Assembly: GCA_022495995.1 (NCBI GenBank)
Contig: JAFEMH010000739.1
Span: 124,001-188,000 of the forward strand
Origin: Adenophora triphylla var. japonica
Taxonomy: Eukaryota > Streptophyta > Magnoliopsida > Asterales > Campanulaceae
Reading direction: 5' to 3'
Length of the DNA: 64,000 nt
The position numbers were made by a program, and so were the translations under genes. Of the stretch, positions 1 through 10,976 are shown piece after piece. Position 1 is the first letter of the stretch. Every line of letters begins with the position of its first letter. The notes beneath the pieces were generated by a model, which worked only from the letters and a program-made list of their open reading frames with translations, was not told the origin of the DNA and searched no databases.

Positions 1-231
1 GCCAGTTGGGTCCACCTCCATTATCTCGTAGGGGCTGCCGCTGCCCCTTTGTGACAAGTACCTTGAGCATTGTTGAAGAGACTGCTTCTGCACTTGCTGG
101 GAGCAGCTTCTGCTTTGTGGGTTGTCGCCACCTTCTTCCACCACGGTGGTTGTGATGGTGGTGTAGGTGGTGGCTTCCGCCAGGGCTAAGAGGGCTAGGA
201 GGAGGGAAGCTATGACTGCGAGCTTTGCCAT
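1..231 (-). CDS. 2S albumin seed storage protein, N-terminal part (gene continues beyond left edge)
   Basis: Reading from the ATG at 229-231 on the minus strand gives 77 uninterrupted residues that run off the window. Residues 1-20 (MAKLAVIASLLLALLALAEA) form a classic signal peptide; a Thr-rich stretch follows, then the small-subunit start with Cys43 and Cys55 (CSQQVQ...QQCSRYLSQR), which are the first two of the eight conserved cysteines of 2S albumins. Family knowledge: these are sulfur-rich proteins of seed protein-storage vacuoles, cut into a small and a large subunit joined by disulfides, and several are food allergens. No intron is seen in this part, as expected for the family. The large subunit lies outside the window. 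The resemblance to sesame-type 2S albumins is from memory. Confidence 0.88.
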   Translation of the reverse strand, partial: MAKLAVIASLLLALLALAEATTYTTITTTVVEEGGDNPQSRSCSQQVQKQSLQQCSRYLSQRGSGSPYEIMEVDPTG

Positions 232-370
232 GTTTTTGGTTGTGGGATTGTTTTGGTGATTTGAGTGTGGTGAGGATGGTGGTGGGGTGGGGATGGGGAT
301 TTATAGGTGAGATTGGGGTTTAGGTGGCTTCATCTTTGCTTCCACGTTGTTTTTTACATGCAGATGCTTC
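229..370 (-). promoter_or_regulatory. Seed-type promoter of the 2S albumin gene
   Basis: On the minus strand upstream of the ATG there is a TATA-like TATAAATC (about 296-303), an ACGTGG-type ABRE-like core (about 342-349) and an RY motif CATGCA/TGCATG (357-362). RY plus ABRE-like elements are the known binding sites of B3 (ABI3/FUS3) and bZIP factors in seed storage promoters. The spacing of about 70 bp from TATA to ATG allows a short leader. Confidence 0.5.
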
Positions 371-429
371 CAATCACCACCGAGTTATCTTCCTTATGCA
401 TTTGACATGAAGTTGTCTTTTCTTCCCTT

Positions 430-1160
430 CTTTTCTTAGGGTGTACTCCCGAGTTTTAAACGAGGGTGTGTTCCCGAGGTTTAAGGGTCCGCTCCGAGTT
501 TTTTAGGGAGAGGAAGGGAAGGGAAGGGAAGGGAAGGGAAGGGAGGGGAGGGGGAGGAAATCATTGAACATTTCTTTCCTCTCATTTCCTCCCACACTTG
601 GGAAGATTGAAAAGGGAGGAAATGAGCTCCCATTTCCTTCCCTTTCCTCCCAACAAAAAATTCAGTAGCACACCCTAGGGAGGAAATGAGCTCCCATTTC
701 CTCCCTTTTCCTTCCCTTTCCCCCCAAAATAAAACTCTGGAGCAGACCCTAAAGGAGGAGAAAAGAAAGGGAAGGGGAGGGGAAGGAAAGGGAAGTGAAG
801 CGAAGCGAAGAAATTTAGTTTCTTTCTGGGTGTTCCTGGACGGAAAGAAAAGGAAAAAAATATAGAATTATATTTGTACATTTAATTTAATGAAAGAAAA
901 ATAAAATTTAAATTTGAAAGATAAAATAGGTTTATCAAAAAAGTTTTTTATAACATTTTATTTCATTTCATTTCTTCCCACTTTTGAGAAGATTGTGTGG
1001 CGGGAGAATGCTCAAAAAATTTCCTTTTATTTTCCTTCAATTCCTTCCTAAAAAATCTCAAAAGTAATCTTAAGAAGGAAATTATTTTAGATTCTTTCTC
1101 ATTTCCTTCCCTTTTCCCAATTTTTATTTTTTAAAACTCCGGAGCACACCCTAGTCAACT
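430..1160. repeat. Purine/pyrimidine-rich low-complexity repeat block
   Basis: The stretch alternates GGGAA-type purine tracts with TTTCC-type pyrimidine tracts, and a short phrase related to 'gagcacaccctag' recurs at about 665, 740 and 1142. It looks like nested or tandem decayed MITE copies. ORFs in this block are low-complexity and not credible genes. Confidence 0.5.
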
Positions 1161-1641
1161 TAATTATCTTAATCTTAAAAACAAAATAAATATTAAAAAA
1201 ATAAATTAAATTTACTCTCCTGGTGATGCTATTTACTTTGGGCTTTTGGGAAAGCGGGAGTACATTTTTTCAAATTAGTAACATTTTGAATATTTATTTT
1301 GAGATTGAATATTCATTTTGGAAAAAAAGGAAATACATTTTATCAAAATAAATGTAAAATATATTGTACAGTAATAGGAGTTACTCCATTTAAAATTACA
1401 AAATTAACTACTTTAGTAATTCCACTATAAACATGTAAATTTTATAAATGAAAGTTTTATTATTTTTTAAATCCTAAACTGAAAGTGCATACCTAACTAA
1501 CTGCCCATAATGAGATTTAGGTGATAGCCCAACGGCTTATGGGCAGATCTGATAACCCTTATCCATAATGAGACATAGTCTAATTATAACTGGTGTTTTT
1601 TTTTTTTTTTTTTTGATATATTGAACTCTCGGCATACCAAT

Positions 1642-1932
1642 TACTCCCTCCGTCCCAGCGAAAGAGCCATTTATTTCCTTTTTGGGCGTCCCATTTAAAA
1701 AGCCACTTTCCCAAAAAGGAAACCTTAAATCACTATTCTCTCCACTCATTCTCTCTCCTACTTTACTTTTACACTCACAACATTATCTTTCTTACATCAC
1801 CTCCCACTCATTCTCTCTCCTATTTAATTTTTCATACTCACAACATTTAAACTTTTTCTCTTTCCTACATCACATTTCTTATTTTGCGTGTCGGACAAAT
1901 TTACCGACTCTTTCGCTGGGACGGAGGGAGTA
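1642..1932. mobile_element. Stowaway-type MITE (mariner family), 291 bp
   Basis: Ends are TACTCCCTCCGTCCC and its inverted copy GGGACGGAGGGAGTA, including the TA target duplication. The interior has the family hallmark 'CACTCATTCTCTCTCC' repeated twice. No coding capacity. Confidence 0.85.
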
Positions 1933-2035
1933 TATCTAATTAGGTGGTAAATGGAATACAATATTGATTTCGGTTGATATATCGAGTATCAAAATTATTT
2001 ATAAAAGAATATTTAATTATATATTTTATATATGA

Positions 2036-2173
2036 GTTTTGTTAGGATACCCATCATAGGAGTATCCTAACAAGTGATCTATTATTTTTGGACAAAAATG
2101 TTCCTCATTCCTTAAAGTAACTATATGTATAATGATGGCAAAATTGTAATCATCAAAGAAAGAGATATATACT

Positions 2174-2210
<37 letters not shown>

Positions 2211-2380
2211 AATACTAACTCTCTCTCTCTTTTATTTAATACTAAATCTCTCTCTCTTTAATGATTACAATTTTACCCTCATCATACATATGATTGCTTT
2301 GAGGAATGAGAGACATTTTTGTCCTAAAAATAATGGGTCACTTGTTAGGATACTCCTATGGTGGGTATCCTAACAAAACC
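2036..2380. mobile_element. MITE with long inverted repeats and central (TC)n
   Basis: The left arm starts TTTTGTTAGGATACCC and its inverted copy ends GGGTATCCTAACAAAA. Complementarity continues over roughly 120 bp per arm with a (TC)n microsatellite at about 2177-2262 near the middle. This is a foldback-type or Mutator-like MITE; no obvious target duplication was resolved. Confidence 0.65.
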
Positions 2381-2479
2381 CTTTATATATATAATATCAA
2401 AAATTAGTTTTATTTATGTAATTCTAAAATTTAATTTATATATAATATCAAAAAATAGGTTTTTTTTTATATATATGTA

Positions 2480-3330
2480 AACCTAAAATTTAATTTCATA
2501 ACCTAAAGGTTCTTGATGCTACCAGAAATCGAGTTCCGACGAGAGCATCCACGTAGCGTCCACGTATGATGAGATGACTTGGGTTCTCCAACAATGACCT
2601 GCAAAATGAGCACCGTAAGTTAAGCCGGAAGCTTCTCCGGCTAAAGCCCCTCCGATGTAATAGTAAGATTACTGATGGTATGAACTGAAAATGAAGAGAG
2701 AGAAAGCTTGAGAGTAGAAAATGAAGCATACCTCTCTTGTGAAACAACTCTCCTATTTATATCTTTATTCATGATAAGCAGTGTGATAAGGCGATATGCT
2801 GATCGTGATTGAATGAATTATGGAGTCATCATGAGAAATAGGTGATAGGGTAACTTGATTTGACTTCCTCATCATCTCATACCAACTTTTAGCCAAATAC
2901 ATTGGACTTTTAGCAGGATATATTGGATGTATATTGATTTTGGAGCCTCAACAATATGATGGCTCCTGGCCACATTTAATGACTCATTTAATGTTGTCCT
3001 TTCTCATTTAATGATGTCCTTTGTGTCAGAGATGGTCTTCCACTCTCTTAGGCGAGATACTCATCTCGCCGAATTGGACACTTGGCCAGAGACTCGGATT
3101 ATCAAATAATAGGATTACAGGGCCATGGCGAGGTATACGCTTGTGCGAGATGTACATCTCGCCTGGTCAGCACATTGACAGTTGACCAACCTTCTATCTC
3201 GCCTAACTCGCTCATCTGTCTTGTGGTGTGGCAGGTCTGTATGGTCCTTTTATATCGCTTGACACCAGCATTGATGTTTACTGTTGGGATTGACTTTTCC
3301 ACATAGACGATCACTTCCTTGCTGAATCAC
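2480..3330 (-). other. Unresolved repeat, possibly an LTR-like fragment
   Basis: There is no credible gene here. On the minus strand a TATA-like ATAAATAGG (about 2753-2761) is followed by a GC-richer leader containing a 'cggaggggctttagccgg' stretch, and short palindromes built on GGCGAGAT/ATCTCGCC recur at about 3052-3200. The layout resembles the U3-R part of an LTR, but terminal TG/CA and a target duplication could not be fixed. Confidence 0.3.
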
Positions 3331-4437
3331 TCATAATCTTCATATTTTGTCAAACACACGTGGATTACATTTTATTTATGCACATCAGTTCTCTCTTTAC
3401 AAAACTCAATATGTTATTAATTTGGCGGAGGTACTGCTAGTTCTAAAGAAAGTGAGAAAAGTTCATCCAAATATTATTTTTTACTATTTTTGTTGGTTTA
3501 AATTTAAAAAAAAAAAAAAAAAGGTTGTTGCTCATTTTGTGACCTTGTAGTAGTACTCATACCTTACTTACCAGAGGAGATGGCCAAACGGGTAGCCTGT
3601 CCCGTCATGGCTCATATGATATGTGTGGCGACATGGGAGCGAAAAAAGTAAATCCGTGGGAGAAACAAGTTAAAGCCCGTCTTGTCCGTTTGATTAAACG
3701 GGTCTAGCCCGGCCCGACCCAAATACTCCTTCCAAGCCCGTCCGTTTGGCCGGGATAAAATGATCCCCGGGCTAAACGGGTTTTCAGCCTATTTTTTAAA
3801 AAAAAAAAAAACAGAAAAATCATAAAAAGCTTGAAAAAATAAAAAATAAAATGATTTATTATTTAATAAGCTATTTAAAAAATATATATAACCACTTAGT
3901 CTTAAGAAAATTAATTATTTTATACATACAGTAAAATTTAGTATAACAAAATAATAGTTTATACATTTTAGAAAACAATTTATTTTAAATAATTTTTATT
4001 TGTTGATAAACAATATATATTCCTTTTTAAAAATGATGTAATAATGTAATCAATTTAATAATAGAAACTATACGATATAATCACAAAGTTTATTCTTGCA
4101 AATCTTCATGTATTTTTTTCTTTGAATGAAAAAATTAAATTGGAAATAATTTCATGGTTTGGGTTTGAGAGAATTTTATGATCGATTGAAATTTTTGTGT
4201 GAGAAAAATTGGTAAGACTTCCTCTTCTATTTTTAGTAATTATAAATTCATTTTATGCTCAATTAGGTCTGCTTTGAAAATTAAAAATTAAAATACAACA
4301 CACAAACGAACGAATAGAAAGTAACGTACTCATAAATAAAATGATGCATATGATCTCGATGATTGTTCTTTGCATATATATGCTCAATTAGGTCTGCTTT
4401 GAGAGCCAAGTGTGTAACTTTGCTTTGAACTTTTCGC
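3331..4437. other. Intergenic, AT-rich, with GGCCCG-rich TE-end-like segment
   Basis: At 3570-3790 several copies of 'aaacggg' and 'gcccgtccgtttgg'-like phrases occur in both orientations, as in sub-terminal repeats of hAT-type elements. The remainder (3790-4437) is AT-rich with nothing recognised. Confidence 0.35.
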
Positions 4438-4444
4438 TTGCGCG

Positions 4445-6250
4445 TCATGTATTCTTCGATGCTATTCCAAACATGTGAATTTTCTCTTGTATACGTGAAT
4501 GTATCGTCTTGCGCAATTCGGGTGGACTTATTTTATTTATTTTTGTTTTTGGTTTGTCGGCCCAAAATTCACTCGCATCATCATAGTTTCTATCTCGTTC
4601 ACGTTCATCTTCAACTATCATATTATGCAATATGATGCAAGTTGTCATTATTTTACCAAGAATCACCTTGCTCCAAACGAGTGACGGTTTACGGAGTATT
4701 GAAAAGCGAGCTTGAAGTACCCCAAAAGCATGCTCTACGTCTTTTCTACATGCCTCCTGTGCTTTTTCAAACAAATTGTCCTTTTCTTCTATAGGCTAGG
4801 GGATTAAATTGATGAATGTTGCATATTGTGGATAAATTTCATCGGTAAGATAATATCTCATGTCGTATTGATTGTTGTTCACTTGGAAGGTAACTTGTGG
4901 TGCCACACCATTTAAAACATCATCAAACACCGGAGAACGGTGAATGATGTTGATGTCATTGAGTGAGCCTGGATTACCGAAGAAAAAATGCCAAATCCAT
5001 AGATCATGTGAGGCAACAACTTCTAAAACCAATGACACTTTTCCACTACGACCTTGATATTGCCATCTCCAAGCAGATGGACAGTTTTTCCATTGCTGAT
5101 TGTTGGGATTGGAGTCCTAAACTACGAGGAAGAGGAGTCTAAGTCGGAGGAGTTGGTGAATCAAGAGGGAAACTCGTCGGAGAAGGTCTGTCGAGGAGGG
5201 CGGCCGCGCTGAGTGTTGAGGGCGGCCGCGGCCGGAAGGCCGGCGTGGGTGAAGAAGCTTCTGTCGACGAGGGCGGCCGCGCAGGCCTTGAGGGAGGCCG
5301 CGCTAAGCCCGAGTTTTCAGCAGCAGATTTATTTGTTTCCTATTTTGATAAGATCTCTTCTTAATTTTGATTTAGGGCTTCCTTGTATTACTATATAAGC
5401 ATAGATACGACCTAGAACACATTGTAGTTGTAGTAGCAACATATTAGAAGGTGTCTAATACAATTTTGGCTTGGCAATTGCTCCCGGACGTAGTTCATGT
5501 GTTGAACGAACCGGGTAAACAACTCTTGTGTTCTTGTGTGTGTGATTCTTCCATTATTGTGCATGTGGGTGTGTTGATTTCTTGTCTTGATTGCAACGGG
5601 GGTACCACCAAATTCACAACAGGTGCATGCAGTCGAAACTTCCCAACATGCCAAGAAATCCACATTCTGAACCCATACGAAGTAACCGCTCCATGTCTGA
5701 TCGATTGGGCCTCCTCAAGTAATGATTTCCGAAATGGCTAATGACCACATCACAAAACTTTTCAAGTGAAAGTTGTGCAGAACTTCCACTAAGTCGTAAG
5801 TACTCGTCAGCGACATCTGTTGTTCATATGCTAGCATACGCATTGCTGCGGTGCATTTTTGTAAGGTTGACAAACCAAATTTGCCGACTGCATCATGCCT
5901 TTGTTGAAAATATTCATCATATGTTGCTCATCTTTCGCAACCAAACAAAGAAAGACATGTCTATTCATTCGGAACCTGCGCCGAAATATTTTGTCCGGGT
6001 ACGTTAGTTTGGAAGCAAAGTATTGACTTACAAGAATTGCATTACCTTCTTCACGATGGCGTTCAATATGGATACGAAGACGAGGTGTGGGTAGTGGTTG
6101 CAGAAGTTCAGGTATCAAATTCTGACCGACATAATTAGCCATATCTTGAACCTCATTATAATAGTTAGTTAGAGAATTATCTTCATCCGAAGAGTCGGAT
6201 GAAGAATCAGTTGAAGAATTGTTGTTTGAAACAGAATAACTGCAAGACAT
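4445..6250 (-). pseudogene. PIF/Harbinger transposase pseudogene, interrupted by a solo LTR
   Basis: Read right to left: 6250-5831 encodes a Ser/Asp-rich N-terminus followed by a helix-turn-helix-like region (FRRRFRMNRHVFLCLV); about 5690-5622 encodes GMLGSFDCMH, containing the first catalytic Asp; 5100-4796 encodes WKNCPSAWRWQYQGRSGK and a second-Asp region (SHDLWIWHFFFGNPGSLND); 4774-4445 encodes CRKDVEHAFGVLQARF with the catalytic Glu. The order and motifs match plant PIF/Harbinger (HARBI1-like, DDE_Tnp_4) transposases. The reading frame is broken by frameshifts between blocks and by a 521-bp insertion at 5101-5621, which falls directly after the DCMH codons. It is a dead transposase. Terminal inverted repeats of the parent element were not located. 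Confidence 0.85.
5101..5621 (+). mobile_element. Solo LTR, copia-like, 521 bp
   Basis: The insert begins TGTTGGGATTGG and ends AATTCACAACA (TG...CA with short TGTTG/CAACA inversion). It contains a TATA-like CTATATAAGC at about 5391-5400 and splits the Harbinger transposase at conserved codons, which defines both borders. No internal retrotransposon sequence is present, so it is a solo LTR. The flanking 5-bp sequences do not match. It holds an unusual GC-rich array of GGCGGCCGC units at 5198-5305. Confidence 0.7.
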
Positions 6251-6725
6251 ATTTTATTATGAGTGGGATTTCAACGAGTTAAATGTAAATGTAAAAAAAA
6301 GCTTGCGCGCCATTTATAGGAGTTTGAAAATTCAACATTGTTTATTACTTTCTTATTTATAGTTGCACCTTATCTTTTACAAATGCCCTTTCATTGGATT
6401 TATGAACTTGTCTGATTTTGAATACCCGTGATATAAAGTTTGATGTGATCATTCAATTTTACTGATGCACATTTATTTTTATCCGGACAAAAATGAAGTG
6501 TCACATTACATAAAGTTAATAGTTTGATTCCAAATTATCATCTTTGATATGACTATTCGCTAAGAAAAAACAAAAGAGATAATAGGTGGTTAACCTAAAA
6601 ACGATAGCAGGTAATTGGTAAGGGTCATGGGTTTGAGGCTACTAGAAAGAGAGCACTGGGATCAGGTATGAGAAAAATGGCCAGTGTTTTGAACGGGCTT
6701 AGTACTTGTATTTTTTTATATTAAA
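6251..6725. other. Intergenic, nothing recognised
   Basis: AT-rich sequence upstream of the dead Harbinger transposase, probably including that element's former end. No gene, RNA or clear repeat is visible. Confidence 0.4.
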
Positions 6726-7015
6726 TATTCTCTCCGTTCTTTTCGAGAGGCCACAAATTTTTTTTTGGGCGTTTTATTTGAAATGGCACAATTAAAAAAT
6801 GTACAATTTTTTATTATTTTTTTATTTATGAAATCCACTTGTCATATTCTCACAATAAATATTCATTAATTATTTTCTTTCCCACCTTCTCTTTCCTACA
6901 TCACCTTTCACTCCCAACATTTATTTTACTATACATTTTTTCTCTTTTCTATATCACTTTTCTTAATTTTCGTGTAAGAACACAAAAATGCCCTTTGAGT
7001 GGGACGGAGGGAGTA
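6726..7015. mobile_element. Stowaway-type MITE, diverged left end
   Basis: The right end GGGACGGAGGGAGTA is intact, while the left end reads TATTCTCTCCGTTCT. The interior has the TTTTTGGGCGTTTTATTTG and 'CCTACATCACCTTTCACTC' phrases of this MITE family. Confidence 0.7.
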
Positions 7016-7035
7016 TACTATAGACAAAAACTTGG

Positions 7036-7804
7036 GTGAGAACAGCATGACCCGTCTCATCCATGAGACGGGTCGGTTCCATACCCATCACCCGCCCAAC
7101 AAAGCCAACCCACGCCTCCGCCCAAGCTTTTTGCATATGGGCGGTCGCCTGCTGGAATCGGCCCGCCTGCCGGAATCAGCCCACATTTGCCTTGGCCCAA
7201 TCCTTCAGCCAACATAAAGTAATAGTTTGTATACATTAAAGTAATAGTTTGTATACATTAAAGTAATACATATATACAGAAAAGTAATAATGTTTTTCCT
7301 ATATTTTCTTCGTTTGGCAAAAGTAATACTTATTATAACTAAAATGTAACAAACGTTTTATTTATATATAATAGTATTTGTACATAATTGTAACACATAT
7401 GTATAGGTATCTATATGTTTTCATGTAAAAGTATTACATTATCTATAGAAATATGTTACAATTTCATCTATCAAAGTGGTACATTTACTTGTATAAACTA
7501 TTACATTCATATACATAAGTTATTACATTTCAAAAATAATACATATAGTTTGTATTACATTTGAAAAAAATGGGTAAAAACGAGCTTTTATTTTTTTTAA
7601 AACAGGTATTACGTTTACTTATGACCAATGTTACTTTATATGTATACAGTCATTACATTAAGAGATGGTAACTATTACTTTTGCTCTGAAAAAAATAATA
7701 TAAAAAAAAAAAATTGACCTATAAAAGGCTGCCACGTGGCGGGTCATGCCCCATGGGTCATGGGTCGACCCGTCTCATGCATGAAACGGATCCCATGTTC
7801 TCAC
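7036..7804. mobile_element. Non-autonomous TIR element, about 770 bp
   Basis: Inverted ends GTGAGAACA...ATGACCCGTCTCAT and the complementary stretch ending ATGTTCTCAC. Each end itself contains a small palindrome around ACCCGTCTCAT. The interior is AT-rich with many 'agtaata..tacatt' phrases. No coding capacity; superfamily not settled (Mutator-like is possible). Confidence 0.6.
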
Positions 7805-7822
7805 AGGAGACCGACTCTATAC

Positions 7823-8110
7823 TACTCCCTCCGTCCCGCTAATATCCGCACTAACACTGTTTGCGCGGGAATTAAGGAATATGATATTTTAATAAAATAT
7901 TGTGAGTGTAAAAGTAAAATAGGAGAGAGAATGAGTGGAGGGGATAGTAAATTATAATGGTGGTGTGAGTATTAAAATAATGTAGGAGAGAGAATGAGTG
8001 GAGTAGGGTGAATATTTTATTAATATAAAGTTTCCTTTTTGGGAATGTGCGGTTTGTAATGGAACGCCCAAAAAGGAAAGTGTGCGGTTTGTAGTGGGAC
8101 GGAGGGAGTA
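7823..8110. mobile_element. Stowaway-type MITE closest to the mariner-like element ends
   Basis: Starts TACTCCCTCCGTCCCGCTA and ends GTAGTGGGACGGAGGGAGTA. Its terminal 29 bp resemble those of the larger mariner-like element ending at 23012 more than any other copy here does. Confidence 0.85.
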
Positions 8111-8159
8111 TATTATAAACAAAATCAATATACTAACCAAAAAAAAAAAAAAAGTGGGG

Positions 8160-8696
8160 ACCATCTCACGAGATATTTCCGTAGAGCACCGCTCGCCGCA
8201 CGTGTTTTCATCACCTCACTCGCTTCCAAGTATATTTCAATCAACAAAATAAGAGCCTTATAGTACTAGATAGTCTAGATCTAATTTCATCGCCTGTATA
8301 AACTTGGGCTCGGACTTATCCACTGTTAGGGTTTCGCCGCTCAATCACTTTAAACCCTAATCGTCGGATCAGGTTCCTTCTCTTTCTCTCTTCTTCAATT
8401 TTCTTCTGTTTCCTCTTCTGTAATTTTCCTTGTTATTTTATTATCTTTCCAATCGTTATAAAGAAAACGGTTCGTTGGTTCATTAAATTAAATTAAATTA
8501 TGATCTGTTTTCAGATTTGTTGAAAAAACTGTTCTTGTACGCCAATTCTATGTATATGTTGATGATTTGGTTCTTGATAACCGGTTTATTGTTGGATCAG
8601 CAATCAATTTTCGAGTTTTTTTTGTTTTCCTTTTGCTTATATATGAGGGTTTGGGTTTTTAACAATGAATATGTGATTTTGGATTACTTCTGTATG

Positions 8697-8736
<40 letters not shown>

Positions 8737-9460
8737 ACACGATCTAATTTGGATATATCGGGGGTTTAATAACTTTCTCCAAAATTGGGGTTTTTATGGT
8801 GACTGTTAACGTAAGTCTTTTTGTGTTATCAATGTCTTGTAATTGGATCAATTATTATATGACAGTATGCCAGCATAAAAATTCTTTTAATTTGATGTTC
8901 TTATATAATGAGCTTTACAATAATTAATTCGCAATTCCTTCGCTGGGATGTTTGACCCAATAGAGTTCTATTCATGTTTTAGATTTGATTGTTGTTGGAT
9001 TAAGCGCATGATTACTTCTGATGTTACTTATGTGCTTCTTAATATATGAATCTTAAAATATTTTCTCATGGAATTGATGATGTAAAATTAATTAAGGTAA
9101 AAAGAATACCTAAGTAGTGGTTTTGAAGGTGTTACAAACTTTTTCCAAGCTGCTCCTTTTCGATTACCTTCTGATGCAATTTGGTCAAAATAAAGCGATC
9201 TCTTATAAAAGCTAGTCAGGATACTAAACACGATCTCTTCCCGACTCATGTCAAGGTTTCTTGCATCTTGCAATAGTCCCTCTAGCTGCAAGATGTTACT
9301 TGTTCAAAATGAATGCACATATTGATCATTATTTATGCACTTTTTCTGTTCTTGTTTTTTAACTACTATATATCCCTCTTGTGATCTAAATACAGGTTCG
9401 AGCATCTAGTTTAGGCAGGGAAATATTTAGTCTTTGTTTTCCAACTTGTCAGCAAGTTTC
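8160..9460 (+). promoter_or_regulatory. eIF1 promoter, 5' leader exon and leader intron
   Basis: Two 'AAACCCTAA' (telo-box-like) motifs occur at about 8329-8361 in a leader region; this motif is common in genes of the plant translation machinery. A plausible donor follows GGATCAG at about 8370 and an acceptor TACAG lies at 9391-9395, giving an intron of about 1 kb in the 5' UTR. The leader exon 9396-9460 then joins the ATG. The intron contains a (TA)n run (about 8701-8734) and an exon-like antisense fragment (9103-9285). Confidence 0.55.
9103..9285 (-). pseudogene. Captured exon-like fragment, antisense, in eIF1 leader intron
   Basis: On the minus strand an open stretch encodes LEGLLQDARNLDMSREE, then about 35 more residues rich in ordinary amino acids, ending near AAWKKFVTPSKPLL. 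It is preceded by an acceptor-like CATCTTGCAG with a pyrimidine-biased upstream region, and followed by a donor-like TTAG/GTATTC. It therefore looks like one internal exon with flanking intron. I do not recognise the protein. Capture of a host gene piece by a transposon is the likely origin; a small nested gene is less likely. Confidence 0.4.
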
Positions 9461-10391
9461 ATGTCTGAGCTCGATATCCAGATACCTAATGCTGCTTTCG
9501 GTATGTATTGAATTATTATACTCTCCCCGTCCCACGTGAGTTTGAACTAGGAGTCCAATTGATGTAACTTTGACCAATAATTTGAACAAAAAATAATGAT
9601 CCTATTAAAAATTTTAAAAATTGTTAATTTATCACGGATAATAATATTTTCAATAACAATTATTAGATTTTTATTAGGATCATTATTTTTTATTTAAATT
9701 AGTGGTCAAAGTTACATCAAGTTGACCAAAAGTTCACACTCACGTGGGATCGAGGAGTATATTTGATGTCTTAATTGACATCAGACCTGGAATACTTGAA
9801 AAGCTCAATTTATCAAAATTTGAAGTGTGACATGCATTGCTTTTCTTTTTCCCTCTGGTTTTAGATCCGTTTGCTGAAGCAAACGCTGAGGATTCTGGTG
9901 CTGGGTCAGCAAAAGAGTACGTTCACATACGCATTCAGCAACGTAACGGCAGGAAAAGCTTAACTACTGTCCAGGGTTTGAAGAAAGAATTTAGCTACAA
10001 TAAGATACTCAAAGACCTCAAGAAGGAGTTTTGTTGCAATGGTACTGTTGTCCAGGACCCTGAACTAGGCCAGGTTGGTATTGAATACTTTGCTCTCTTT
10101 TTTTTTCCCCCTTTTTTTGTAGTTGCCTCCTCATTTTCTGTATTTTGTTTCTGAAGGTTATCCAACTCCAAGGTGATCAAAGGAAAAACGTCTCTACCTT
10201 TCTTGTTCAGGTGACCTTTTTTAGCAGCAAGCATAGGCTAATATTTTTATACTTTTCAACTCTTTTCCTGCCTTGTAGAAGCTACATACTGGACCATTTT
10301 CATGCATGTTTCTCATTGTAATTTCTTGCTGTATCCTGGAAAACAGGCTGGCATAGTGAAGAAGGACCACATCAAAATTCACGGTTTCTGA
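9461..10391 (+). CDS. SUI1: Translation initiation factor eIF1 (SUI1 family)
   Basis: Coding exons 9461-9500, 9865-10073, 10157-10210 and 10347-10391 join in frame through GT-AG introns to give 115 residues. The product starts MSELDIQIPNAAFDPF, as plant eIF1 does, and carries the SUI1 core (EYVHIRIQQRNGRKSLTTVQ, then the basic LKDLKKEFCCNG segment) and ends AGIVKKDHIKIHGF. Length matches the usual 113 or so residues. Family knowledge: eIF1 binds the 40S subunit near the P site and enforces AUG selection during scanning. A hairpin-forming element (9519-9759) lies in the first coding intron, starting 19 nt after the donor. The gene appears intact. Confidence 0.95.
9519..9759. mobile_element. 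Hairpin MITE (family A) in eIF1 intron, 241 bp
   Basis: Ends TACTCTCCCCGTCCCACGTG and its inverted partner CACGTGGGATCGAGGAGTA. Unlike the common Stowaway copies, nearly the whole element is one imperfect hairpin, with arms of about 100 bp (for example TGATGTAACTTTGACCA and its complement). A related element is at 49251-49501. Confidence 0.7.
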
Positions 10392-10976
10392 GCTACTGCT
10401 TGTTACTGCTACATCAGTTTCAGATAGTATAAGCTTTATGGTCATCTGAAATAAAGTTACTTCTGCTTATGTTCTATATTCGGTTATCTGTTTAATGTGG
10501 GATGATTACGAAAAATATGCTACTTCTACATATGTTGCAGAAAGTTTTATTTGTTGTAAAATAGCTGGATTTTGCGCTAACCCTTCGTCTTGAGACGTGT
10601 GTCGGAATGTCCCCCTGTTCATACAAATTTGATTATGGTAAGTGCATAAATAGACACACCTTGTGCCAACCATATAGTCTGGTTTGGGGAGTTCAGAAAA
10701 CAATACAGCATATAAGGTTATGTTGACCGTGTTGATAGAAAAGAAAAGAGCCAAAATGATTATAAGTTAGCCTGTTTCGTTTTAAAATTTTGCACTTTTT
10801 TTAAAAAAGCTAATGTAAAATAGGTTAACAATTGTAATGAATTGAGGATATAATTGTTTAAAATATTATTCATAATAATTCAAGTAGCTGATGGTTGATG
10901 ACCGATGATTTATAGCCGATAGCCCCGATATCCGATGACTTATTAACTAGTAATTCACAAATTTAATATATTATAA
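10392..10976 (+). other. eIF1 3' UTR and AT-rich intergenic sequence
   Basis: The 3' UTR follows the TGA at 10389-10391. Possible polyadenylation signals such as AATAAA occur at about 10450. After about 10760 the sequence is AT-rich with short 'ccgatgattta' repeats; no gene is seen. Confidence 0.4.
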
